Positions 22,469 to 30,335 of a stretch of 32,812 bases of DNA are shown piece by piece. A program made the position numbers and the translations under genes. Source of the DNA: an uncultured Eubacteriales bacterium. GTDB taxonomy: Bacteria > Bacillota > Clostridia > Lachnospirales > Lachnospiraceae. The stretch lies in assembly GCA_900545455.1 (NCBI GenBank), contig UQZF01000008.1:1-32812 (forward strand), written 5' to 3'. Below the pieces are notes generated by a model. It saw only the letters and a program-made list of their open reading frames with translations. It made no database searches and was not told the origin of the DNA. Within the stretch, counting starts at the first letter, position 1. Each line of letters starts with the position of its first letter.

Positions 22469-25111
22469 TTAGTGGGCCTCAAGCCAGTTGGCACCCTCAT
22501 TCGTATCAACAATGAGCGGAACCGAAAGTTTCGCTGCATTTCTCATCTGCTCATCAAGTATTTCTCTCACCGTGTTGACTTCATCTTCAGCGGTTTCAAT
22601 CAGAAGTTCATCATGTACCTGCAGTATAAGCCTTGATTTAAGCCCAAGATCTTTTAACTTATGATAAACTCCTATCATTGCAAGCTTAATAATATCAGCC
22701 GCTGTTCCCTGGATAGGTGCATTCATCGCCACTCTCTCGCCGAAGCTCCTCTGCATAAAATTGCTGCTTGAAAGTTCCGGTATAGGTCTGCGCCTCTTAA
22801 ACATTGTAACTGAATATCCATCCTTCTTCGCATTCTCGACCAGATTGTCTAGAAACTCATGTACCTTCGGATATGTCTGAAAGTATTTCTCTATATACTG
22901 CGCAGCTTCCTTTCTTGAAATACTCAAATCCTGACTCAAACCAAATGAACTTATTCCGTACACAATTCCAAAATTGACCGCCTTTGCGTTGCTTCGCTGC
23001 GTCTTTGTGACCTGGTCAAGCGGCGTGTTAAACACTTGTGAAGCCGTAATTCTGTGTATATCCTCATCGCTGTTGTATGCCGCGATGAGATTCTCATCAC
23101 CCGACATGTGCGCGAGTATTCTGAGCTCAATCTGTGAATAATCGGAATCAAGGAACACATATCCCGTTCTTGGTATAAATACCTGTCTGATCTTACTTCC
23201 GAGTTCCATCCTTATAGGGATATTCTGAAGATTAGGCTCCGTACTGCTTATTCTTCCCGTAGCCGTTATCGTCTGGTTGAACTTACCATGTATTCTCCCG
23301 TCATCGGATATATACTGCAAGAGTCCGTCTGCATAAGTCGAATTAAGCTTCGTCAACTGTCTGTACTCTAAAACCTTGCCTACAACGGGATGCTCAGGCG
23401 CAAGCTTATCAAGCACATCCGCCGATGTCGAATAGCCCGTCTTGGTCTTTTTGCCGCCCGGAAGTCCCATCTGTCCGAACAGCACTTCACCGAGCTGTTT
23501 CGGGGAATTGATGTTAAATTGTGTCCCGGCAAGCTCATACACTTCTTTCTCGACAACGGCAATCTTCTCCTTTAACATATCACCGTAAGCCACAAGTGCC
23601 TCCCTGTCGACTAAGATTCCGTTGTTCTCCATCTCCTTCAAGGCGTAAACCAAAGGCTGCTCTATCGTCTCATACAATGTATACATATCCGTCTCAATGA
23701 GCTTGTTCTTGAGCACACTGTAAGCTCTCGCCGCAACATAAGCATTGTAGCACGCACATATATATGTCTTATCCGATGCCGCAAATGTCTCTTTTCCCAT
23801 AATGTCAATTCTTGACTTCATAAGCTGTCCGAGAAAATCACGCGCAATATCATCGTAAGCGTAAGCATCCTTCAGAGGATTTAAAAGGTACGCCATGAGC
23901 GCCGCATCAAACGCACCGTCCTCCTCACCTATCGGAATCAACCCGAGCTGCTCCTTGAGCGAAATAAAACAAGTCTCTTTTCCATCATAGTGAAGCTTCT
24001 TCACAAGCCGTGCGACCCTGTCCGACAAATACTCCTGCGTGATAAACCCTCCGACCGGAATATAAGCCGTATTCCCTTCACTTGCACTCACTGCAGCTCC
24101 CAAAAGCTCAGAGCCATCATCCGAAACCATGAACACGCCGACACAATCCGATGCCGTGCAGACATCCAAAAAGCTCTCCGCCTCGCTCAAATCCTCTATC
24201 TTATTAAAACCATTCTCTATCTCACTGTCGTTGTAGGCATCCGCACTCTGCTCAAAACGCGACAAAATCGACTTAAACTCAAGCCTCTTAAACAACTGGT
24301 ACGCGTCCTTCGAGAACATATCCGTCATTCCCGCATTGTCAAACGAGTACTCTATCGGTGCATTTATGTCAATTGTCGCAAGTGTCTTACTCAGCTGTGC
24401 CTGCTCATAGTATTCCTTGAGATTCGTCTTTGCCTTGTTCGGTGTAATCTCATCGACGTGCTCGTAGGCATTCTCAATCGAGTGGTACTTAGACACAATC
24501 GCCCCTGCCGTCTTTTCACCTATTCCCGGCACTCCCGGGATATTGTCTGATGCATCTCCCATAAGTGCTTTCATATCAATAAATTCAAGAGGCGTCACGC
24601 CGTAGCTCTCAACGACCTGTGCCGTATTGTAGTCCTCTATCTCCGTCGTTCCCTTCTTGGTCTTTGGAATACGTATCTTGATATTGTCGGTCGCAAGCTG
24701 TAAGAGGTCTCTGTCCCCTGACACAACCGATACAACCATTCCCTCGGACTCGGCGCGCTTAGCGAGCGTTCCCAAAATATCGTCCGCCTCGTAACCCTCC
24801 TTGGTGACAACGCATATATTCATCGCCTTTAAAGCTTCCTTGATAAGCGGAACCTGCTCGACAAGCTCTGCCGGCATCGGCTTTCTCGTGCCCTTGTAGG
24901 CATCGTACATCTTATGTCTGAAAGTCGGAGCGCTCAGATCGAACGCGACCGTAAGATAATCCGGCTTCTCCTCATCGAGAATCTTGAACATGATATTCAA
25001 AAAGCCGTACACCGCATTGGTGTGAAGCCCCTCAGAATTCGTAAGTTCCGGCACACCGTAGTATGCCCTGTTAAGTATGCTATGTCCGTCTATCAAAACC
25101 AGCTTTTTCAT
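22469..25111 (-). CDS. polA: DNA polymerase I
   Basis: Repair and Okazaki-fragment polymerase of 880 aa. The N-terminal 5'-3' exonuclease domain (about 1-290) shows KKLVLIDGHSILNRAYYG, GYEADDILGTLA and DASDNIPGVPGIGEKTA. The middle domain lacks the acidic residues of an active 3'-5' proofreading exonuclease. The polymerase domain has motif A DSDYSQIELRILAHMSGD, motif B KAVNFGIVYGIS and motif C QVHDELLIE. ATG at 25111 has AGGAGG five bases upstream; the TTG one codon earlier is too close to that site. It is the second gene of its operon, behind the zf-HC2 protein. Confidence 0.97.
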   Translation of the reverse strand: MKKLVLIDGHSILNRAYYGVPELTNSEGLHTNAVYGFLNIMFKILDEEKPDYLTVAFDLSAPTFRHKMYDAYKGTRKPMPAELVEQVPLIKEALKAMNICVVTKEGYEADDILGTLAKRAESEGMVVSVVSGDRDLLQLATDNIKIRIPKTKKGTTEIEDYNTAQVVESYGVTPLEFIDMKALMGDASDNIPGVPGIGEKTAGAIVSKYHSIENAYEHVDEITPNKAKTNLKEYYEQAQLSKTLATIDINAPIEYSFDNAGMTDMFSKDAYQLFKRLEFKSILSRFEQSADAYNDSEIENGFNKIEDLSEAESFLDVCTASDCVGVFMVSDDGSELLGAAVSASEGNTAYIPVGGFITQEYLSDRVARLVKKLHYDGKETCFISLKEQLGLIPIGEEDGAFDAALMAYLLNPLKDAYAYDDIARDFLGQLMKSRIDIMGKETFAASDKTYICACYNAYVAARAYSVLKNKLIETDMYTLYETIEQPLVYALKEMENNGILVDREALVAYGDMLKEKIAVVEKEVYELAGTQFNINSPKQLGEVLFGQMGLPGGKKTKTGYSTSADVLDKLAPEHPVVGKVLEYRQLTKLNSTYADGLLQYISDDGRIHGKFNQTITATGRISSTEPNLQNIPIRMELGSKIRQVFIPRTGYVFLDSDYSQIELRILAHMSGDENLIAAYNSDEDIHRITASQVFNTPLDQVTKTQRSNAKAVNFGIVYGISSFGLSQDLSISRKEAAQYIEKYFQTYPKVHEFLDNLVENAKKDGYSVTMFKRRRPIPELSSSNFMQRSFGERVAMNAPIQGTAADIIKLAMIGVYHKLKDLGLKSRLILQVHDELLIETAEDEVNTVREILDEQMRNAAKLSVPLIVDTNEGANWLEAH

Positions 25112-25156
25112 CAAATCCTCCTATCAGCAGCTCATGCACTTATCCTTTCGCAAATT

Positions 25157-25489
25157 CTAAAGCAGATAAGTCACCAGCACGACGACCGCCGCAAACAAAA
25201 TAATATATATCAATATTTTAAGCAGTTCCTTTAACCGCTTCATCCTCCGCCCTCTGTTTATTATCTGCTGGGCTTTGTCAAAGCATTCACTGACTATGTT
25301 TTTAAGTACAAACGGTCCGTCAAAGGCTTCGTTATCCTTAATTCCCCTCTCAACTATAAAATATATCTCAAGCTCATCCCTACAGGATGCGCATCCCTTC
25401 ACATGCTCAAGGCAGCGCGCCATCTGATCATATTTCAGGCTCATGGATGCAAATTCCGGTATGGATTTTCTAAATTCCTGACATTCCAC
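25157..25489 (-). CDS. zf-HC2 zinc-finger membrane protein (anti-sigma-like)
   Basis: Small protein of 110 aa with the layout of a zinc-containing anti-sigma factor. An N-terminal Cys3 and an H-x3-C-x2-C motif (His29, Cys33, Cys36 in EHVKGCASC) are followed by a charged segment and one C-terminal TM helix (about 90-109) with a very short tail. The start is GTG at 25489, nine bases after AGGAGG. No sigma factor gene is adjacent; it leads the run containing polA, coaE and the FtsA-like gene, 45 nt ahead of polA. The zinc fold is well supported, anti-sigma function is inference, and a role as an adaptor is equally possible. Confidence 0.8.
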   Translation of the reverse strand: MECQEFRKSIPEFASMSLKYDQMARCLEHVKGCASCRDELEIYFIVERGIKDNEAFDGPFVLKNIVSECFDKAQQIINRGRRMKRLKELLKILIYIILFAAVVVLVTYLL

Positions 25490-25534
25490 GACAGTCCGCC
25501 TCCTATTTTGGCATAGTTTAACATTATCTATTTT

Positions 25535-25563
25535 ATTTTAAGCCACACGGCTCAAAAAGTAAA
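25535..25563 (-). promoter_or_regulatory. Probable promoter of the zf-HC2-polA-coaE run
   Basis: On the minus strand TTTACT (25558-25563) and TAAAAT (25535-25540) with a 17-bp spacer. The -35 lies inside the T-rich tail of the DUF4097 terminator. A small hairpin AGCC-ACAC-GGCT sits in the spacer. Confidence 0.5.
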
Positions 25564-25589
25564 GAAAAAGGTGGATTATTCATCCACCT
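25556..25589 (-). terminator. Terminator overlapping the stop codon of the DUF4097 gene
   Basis: On the minus strand AGGTGGAT and ATCCACCT (25582-25589 and 25569-25576) form a perfect 8-bp stem with a 5-nt loop, followed by TTTTCTTTACTTTTT. The loop and right arm include the TAA stop (25576-25578), so the last codons form half of the stem. Confidence 0.9.
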
Positions 25590-26736
25590 CAAAACGCAGG
25601 AATATTCCCTCGTCCTCATTATAGAGCTCTATCTCTCTCTCACCGTCGCCGACTTCATACCTGCCATTTTCATAAAAATCAAAATAACTGCAATATACCG
25701 TACCATCTGCCGCATCAGCCACAATATGGTACAGCTCAGGCTTACCCGGTAAATTAACGGATATATCATCGCCCGATGTCCTTACGCTGATTTTACCGCC
25801 ATCCTCAACATTGACATTGTCTATATACACATCCGAATTTTCACCGTTAATATCGAGAAGCGAACTTATTTTGCTGTCATATACACTTATACTATCGTTC
25901 CCGATGTTTAACACGGCACTGTCAATCTCGCTGTCCCTTATATAAACAGGCATATTATCCGCCGTCACCGAAATACTATTAACCTTTACTCCTCGTATTC
26001 CCGAATACAAATCGGAATTACTTACCGCAATATCAAGTTCGTCTGCCTGAATATCATCAACATCCGCATAGCCTCCGTTAACACCAATCTTAACACTGCC
26101 ATACCGTCCATCAGGAACCATAATTGTCAGATACTGCTCATACTCGTAATCATTGCCCCCCGCCGGATTCCAGATATTATCACGTATATCTTTATTGTCA
26201 ATATCGCAGGTCAGCACCTTGCTGCCACCACGCTCTTCGACATATATTTTCACATCGTCTTCCTTCGAAGCTATAAATTTATATGATATATGAAATTCAT
26301 CATCATACGACGATCTGACCGTTACCGAACAGTTATCAACGTCTAAATCAATACAGTCGAACTCCCCGATATCATCATAGCCTTCCACTGCCTTGTATCC
26401 TACATATTTAATAGAATTTATAAGCTCATTATCTCCGTAATAGTTGGTTACAAACGCATTGGTTCCGATATAGAGTACTACCAACAAGAATACAACACTA
26501 AAAACCAATGTAATTATCTTTTTTATTTTCTTTATTTTTGATGTAACTGTATAATTATGTTCCCTTGTATCTCTTCGTCCTCCGTTGTGCTCTCTTTTAT
26601 GCTTTCCCGGCTGCTCCCTCGCTGCATCAAGTTCCTTGTTTACAACCTCATTATATACGTCCTTGTCTATCGGCCCAGGTCCGAAATCCAAAAAAGCATT
26701 ATCGTCCGAGTCATATTTTCCGCTGCTTCCCGCCAT
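25576..26736 (-). CDS. Membrane-anchored DUF4097-type beta-solenoid protein
   Basis: Function unknown. The 386 aa have a basic, polar cytoplasmic N-terminus of about 66 residues with KREHNGGRRD, one TM helix (about 70-92), and an acidic extracellular part built of repeating short beta-strands rich in Asp and Asn (for example VYIRDSEIDSAVLNIGNDSI and SLLDINGENSDVYIDNV). This is the DUF4097 style of right-handed beta-helix. ATG at 26736 follows AGGCGG. A terminator over its stop and the tRNA gene behind it make it a single-gene unit. DUF4097 proteins often sit near PspC/LiaF-type stress regulators, but none is here. Confidence 0.82.
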   Translation of the reverse strand: MAGSSGKYDSDDNAFLDFGPGPIDKDVYNEVVNKELDAAREQPGKHKREHNGGRRDTREHNYTVTSKIKKIKKIITLVFSVVFLLVVLYIGTNAFVTNYYGDNELINSIKYVGYKAVEGYDDIGEFDCIDLDVDNCSVTVRSSYDDEFHISYKFIASKEDDVKIYVEERGGSKVLTCDIDNKDIRDNIWNPAGGNDYEYEQYLTIMVPDGRYGSVKIGVNGGYADVDDIQADELDIAVSNSDLYSGIRGVKVNSISVTADNMPVYIRDSEIDSAVLNIGNDSISVYDSKISSLLDINGENSDVYIDNVNVEDGGKISVRTSGDDISVNLPGKPELYHIVADAADGTVYCSYFDFYENGRYEVGDGEREIELYNEDEGIFLRFEVDE

Positions 26737-26790
26737 CTCATTCCGCCTCTTTCACAAATCTGTGTCCTGTATAAACCGCATTATATAATT

Positions 26791-26819
26791 ATTTTATCAC
26801 AAGCAGACATTGTGGGCAA
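26791..26819 (-). promoter_or_regulatory. Possible promoter of the DUF4097 gene
   Basis: On the minus strand TTGCCC (26814-26819) and TAAAAT (26791-26796) with 17 bp between. A second -10-like TATAAT lies at 26780-26785 without a good -35. Confidence 0.42.
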
Positions 26820-26851
26820 CTTTTTAATTTTACAAACAATGAAAAAAACAT

Positions 26852-26880
26852 TTGCTTTTTTTTCATCTATCTGTTATTAT
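26852..26880 (+). promoter_or_regulatory. Probable promoter of tRNA-Leu
   Basis: TTGCTT (26852-26857) and TATTAT (26875-26880) with a 17-bp spacer, ending 10 nt before the tRNA 5' end. Confidence 0.7.
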
Positions 26881-26890
26881 ATACAGGTGC

Positions 26891-26973
26891 GCGGATGTGG
26901 CGAAATGGCAGACGCAGCAGACTCAAAATCTGCCGATGGCAACATCGTGCGGGTTCGACTCCCGCCATCCGCA
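26891..26973 (+). tRNA. tRNA-Leu, anticodon CAA (reads UUG)
   Basis: An 83-nt class II tRNA. The acceptor stem GCGGATG pairs with CATCCGC. The anticodon stem GCAGA/TCTGC holds the loop CTCAAAA with anticodon CAA. A long variable arm (GATG-GCAA-CATC) and the T arm GCGGG-TTCGACT-CCCGC are clear. The discriminator base is A, as required for leucine. The CCA end is not encoded (CTA follows), so it must be added by nucleotidyltransferase. The gene stands alone with its own promoter and terminator. Confidence 0.97.
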
Positions 26974-26980
26974 CTAACTA

Positions 26981-27013
26981 AAATAACCGCGGTTGATTCC
27001 GCGGTTATTTTTT
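26981..27013. terminator. Bidirectional terminator between tRNA-Leu and the NUDIX gene
   Basis: A perfect 12-bp stem AAATAACCGCGG / CCGCGGTTATTT closes a 6-nt loop. It is followed by TTTT on the plus strand and by TTATTTTAG on the minus strand, serving both convergent units. Confidence 0.93.
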
Positions 27014-27037
27014 GTTCATCATAAGTGGCGAATATGA

Positions 27038-27490
27038 CTAATAATACTTCCTGTTACCCCACAGATTTGCTTTCTTGAGCTCAAGATACTCTGCATAGGC
27101 TTTCTCTAAAATCTGCTTCTCGTTGGAAAATTTGAGAAGATGATATGCCTCGTGAAACTTATAATATCCCGAATCCTCAAAGAACTCCTCTTTCTGCGGC
27201 TTGCTGTAATAGCTGTCAGCCATCATCAGATACCAGTGGACTTCCTTGTCCACCACATCCGACGGTACCGAAAAAGTGTACTGGCTTCTGCCTACATACT
27301 TGATAATCTGGGCTGATACTCCTGTTTCTTCCTTCACCTCGCGAAGTGCCGTCTCCTTATAATCTTCGCCTTCCTCGACGGTTCCCTTCGGAAGCACCCA
27401 GCCTTCATACTTGTTCCTGTAATTTTTATAGAGAACAAGTATCTTTCCTCTGAATATAACCACACCGCCACAGCTCGTTGCTTCTATCAC
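27038..27490 (-). CDS. NUDIX hydrolase
   Basis: Hydrolase of nucleoside-diphosphate-linked compounds; the sequence style (VVLPKGTVEEGE-like, GWVLPKG) suggests a diadenosine-tetraphosphate or house-cleaning type, but substrate is not provable. In 150 aa the Nudix box runs from Gly36 to Gly57 as G-x5-E-x7-RE-x-x-EE-x-G, complete. The start chosen is GTG at 27490 with AGGAGG seven bases upstream; a GTG ten codons earlier would place that ribosome site inside the gene. Its own promoter overlaps the end of the SEDS-PBP gene, and the bidirectional terminator follows. Confidence 0.93.
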   Translation of the reverse strand: MIEATSCGGVVIFRGKILVLYKNYRNKYEGWVLPKGTVEEGEDYKETALREVKEETGVSAQIIKYVGRSQYTFSVPSDVVDKEVHWYLMMADSYYSKPQKEEFFEDSGYYKFHEAYHLLKFSNEKQILEKAYAEYLELKKANLWGNRKYY

Positions 27491-27535
27491 TGCAATTCCT
27501 CCTGTATCATGGTGTGTCACATATGACTTAAGTAT

Positions 27536-27564
27536 AGTATAAACCAGTTTTCAAACAATATCAA
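27536..27564 (-). promoter_or_regulatory. Probable promoter of the NUDIX gene
   Basis: On the minus strand TTGATA (27559-27564) and TATACT (27536-27541) are 17 bp apart. The -35 overlaps the stop codon of the upstream SEDS-PBP gene. Confidence 0.7.
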
Positions 27565-30335
27565 TGTTTTTTATCATACCACGCATCAAAAATATCGCGC
27601 GCCACATTCACGGCATATCTGTCGGGCGTTCCATTCTTATTGTATCCCTCAAGTACCACACTCACTATTATTTCGGGCTCATCCTCCGACATATAACCTG
27701 CAAAAAGCGAGTGCTCATACCCCTGAGTTCCGTACTGTGCAGTGCCCGATTTGCCGTACACAGTGTATGGTGCATCCGAGAATACATGTGCAAAGCTTAC
27801 TTCTATAACCTTTGCGAGATGTTCCGAGAGCATTTTCGCCTCATCGCCGCTCATCACGCTGCCGTAATATTCTCCTCCCGAACTTCCGTCATAAAAATAC
27901 ACATTATCTCCGCCCGGTGAAAGTATTCCGCCCACAATATACGGCTCATACAGCGCGCCGTCATTAGCCACCGTCTGCATGATAAGCGCATTGTGAAGAG
28001 GCGTAATAAGCGTATTTCCCTGTCCGAAGCTTGTCTGCATTATCTCCCATTCAGCCGAATCAGCGCTTAACACATATTGGGATTTTGCCGTAACAAGTCC
28101 TATTCCGTCATGATAATGTATTTCCTGATTGAACAGAAGTTCCTCTGCCGTAGCAAGACTCTCTGCCACATCCGTGTCAAGCCCCATTGTTATGAATGCG
28201 CCGTTGCATGAATGTGCAAACGCATCGTATGTGTCCACACTGCCATGTGCCGTATGTCCGACACAGGCTATCGAGATATTGTCCTTTGTGAACACACCAT
28301 TACATTCATATACGAACTGAGCAAACTTTTCAAAATTACCGCTCTCAACGCAATCTCTGTAGTACGAAAGAAGCGTAAGCGTCTTAAATGTCGAACCAGG
28401 TGGATAAAGTCCTGACACCGCCCTGTTAAGAAGCGGAGCATCGGCATCAGCGTCAACTCCCTGTGTCATAAATGTATTTGGGTTAAAATCAGGCTTCGAT
28501 ACCATGGCAATTATCGCACCTTTTCTGTCCATCACCACAACCGCACCATCATTCTCACCAAGCGCATTGTAAGCAGCAAGCTGCATATCAAAGTCAAGCG
28601 TGGTCACAACGCTGTTACCGCGATACTTTTGACCCGTAAGCTCCGCGTGAAGCTTATTATCAAATGTGTCGCTGCTCCTTGAGAGCTGATAATTGAGTAC
28701 TCCTTCAAGCCCTGCTCCTTCTCCGTAGGTATAGCCGACAACATGCGAGAAAAGCCTGCCGTAGTTGTACATTCTGCTCTCATTTCCTGAATCATCCGTA
28801 TCCGTGGATGCAAGCTCCTCGCCTGACGCTGCATAAATCGAACCTCTCACGGTCTGCTCCTTCATCTTAGAAAGTCTTCTGTTATATGTGCTGTCTAAGA
28901 TATTCTCATCAAATGACGCAATGCTGTATATATAAAATCCGCTTATCAACAACACAAGTGCAAGACTTCCCACGACCATCCTCGGTGAGCGTACATTGAC
29001 CTCACCGTTCTCCGGCTCAAGATTCTTAGCCGCAACGCCCTGTATAATAGCAATCATAATCATTGAACTTATCACGGAACTTCCGCCGTAACTCACAAAC
29101 GGAAGTGTGACACCCGTGCTCGGTATACAGTTTATGGTGCCTCCTATGTTTAAAAAACACTGGAAAATATACATTATCCCGAAGCCGCCCAAAAGCTGCC
29201 TGTTAAACGTGTCCCTGCTCTCCGACAGTACGGTTATAATCTCAAAGAAAACATTAAGACATACCATTATGACAAGGATTCCGAAAAGACCTCCGAACTC
29301 CTCCGAGATTGCCGGAAAAATAAAATCTTTTGTCACAACCGGAATTGAACCGGGAAGTCCCTTTGTAAGCCCTGAGCCGAACCAGCCTCCGCTTCCTATA
29401 GCGTATATCGACTGAACAAGCTGATATCCTTTTCCGTCGATATATTTGAACGGATTGAGCCACACATCCACCCTTACGCGCACATGGGACACCACAAAGT
29501 ATGCTCCGACTCCCGCAATGATTCCGCACAATCCTCCGAGCACGAGGTATCTGTGCTTGTGTGTCGCATCGTAGAGCATGACGATATAGGTCACATAGAA
29601 AATGAGTGCCGCACCGAGGTCGTTTGATGCCACAAGTATGAGAACATGCGCCGCCGCACATACCGATGTTATCACAACCCTCTTTACCGATGTTCCCTTG
29701 TACAGCATACAGGCTATGAACATTACATATGTCAGCTTCACAAACTCCGACGGCTGCAATGAAAAGCCGCCGATGTTTATTGACAGATTTGCCCCATACA
29801 CCGTATTTCCCATAATAAACACAAAACCTAGCAGAACAATTCCCACTATGCAGTAAAGCACATCCAGCTTTATAAGAAAATGCAGTTTCTCGACAACAAT
29901 CGGCACGAGAAGAAGTATTATCGTTCCCGCCCATATCAGAATATATTGTCTTATAAGCTTGTCCGTATCAAGTCTTGCAAGCATAATCATGCCGACACAC
30001 ATGAGAAAAGCCATGTCGTTTAACAGAATCCTGTTGCACTTTCTGTAAATCATCGGAAAGATATTGAGCAGAAAGAAAAAATAAAAGATTTCCATAAATA
30101 AAAATACAATAAACAGGAAATCCTGCCTGTTCAAAAACAGAACAATATTGCCCAGAACCGTCATAAAAAGGACAATAATTATCTGAATAATTCCTTTTCT
30201 CAGTTTTCCCTGTGCTTTTCTTCTTTTATAAAAAACATGCCCTAAAAATCCGTGAAGGCAGAAAACCGCCCCCAGTAGTATAAAAATATATTTTGAAACA
30301 GCAGTAATTATATTAATGGTCGTTATATTAGTCAA
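27561..30335 (-). CDS. Fused SEDS glycosyltransferase and class B penicillin-binding protein
   Basis: One 924-aa chain joins the two peptidoglycan synthesis activities that are normally separate partners (FtsW/RodA polymerase and transpeptidase). Residues 1 to about 455 are a polytopic SEDS domain with NIGGFSLQPSEFVKL, the loop KDFIFPAISEEFGG (Asp337) and STGVTLPFVSYGGSS. Another TM helix (about 465-485) leads to a short pedestal and the transpeptidase with PPGSTFK (catalytic Ser648, Lys651), SCN (Ser709-Asn711) and KSGTA (Lys862). All three transpeptidase motifs are intact. The start is TTG at 30335, eight bases after GAGGAG and directly after the U32 stop (0-nt gap), so translation is coupled. 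Division versus elongation use cannot be told; the compact pedestal resembles mycobacterial PbpA. Confidence 0.94.
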   Translation of the reverse strand: MTNITTINIITAVSKYIFILLGAVFCLHGFLGHVFYKRRKAQGKLRKGIIQIIIVLFMTVLGNIVLFLNRQDFLFIVFLFMEIFYFFFLLNIFPMIYRKCNRILLNDMAFLMCVGMIMLARLDTDKLIRQYILIWAGTIILLLVPIVVEKLHFLIKLDVLYCIVGIVLLGFVFIMGNTVYGANLSINIGGFSLQPSEFVKLTYVMFIACMLYKGTSVKRVVITSVCAAAHVLILVASNDLGAALIFYVTYIVMLYDATHKHRYLVLGGLCGIIAGVGAYFVVSHVRVRVDVWLNPFKYIDGKGYQLVQSIYAIGSGGWFGSGLTKGLPGSIPVVTKDFIFPAISEEFGGLFGILVIMVCLNVFFEIITVLSESRDTFNRQLLGGFGIMYIFQCFLNIGGTINCIPSTGVTLPFVSYGGSSVISSMIMIAIIQGVAAKNLEPENGEVNVRSPRMVVGSLALVLLISGFYIYSIASFDENILDSTYNRRLSKMKEQTVRGSIYAASGEELASTDTDDSGNESRMYNYGRLFSHVVGYTYGEGAGLEGVLNYQLSRSSDTFDNKLHAELTGQKYRGNSVVTTLDFDMQLAAYNALGENDGAVVVMDRKGAIIAMVSKPDFNPNTFMTQGVDADADAPLLNRAVSGLYPPGSTFKTLTLLSYYRDCVESGNFEKFAQFVYECNGVFTKDNISIACVGHTAHGSVDTYDAFAHSCNGAFITMGLDTDVAESLATAEELLFNQEIHYHDGIGLVTAKSQYVLSADSAEWEIMQTSFGQGNTLITPLHNALIMQTVANDGALYEPYIVGGILSPGGDNVYFYDGSSGGEYYGSVMSGDEAKMLSEHLAKVIEVSFAHVFSDAPYTVYGKSGTAQYGTQGYEHSLFAGYMSEDEPEIIVSVVLEGYNKNGTPDRYAVNVARDIFDAWYDKKH

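Noticed and set aside
25541..25553. Hairpin AGCC-ACAC-GGCT as a second terminator
   Set aside because: The stem is only 4-6 bp and is followed by A-rich sequence in the minus direction, not U.
29254..29934. Open frame of 226 codons on the minus strand in another frame
   Set aside because: It is nested in the SEDS domain of the fusion protein, is Cys/Arg-rich and has no ribosome site.
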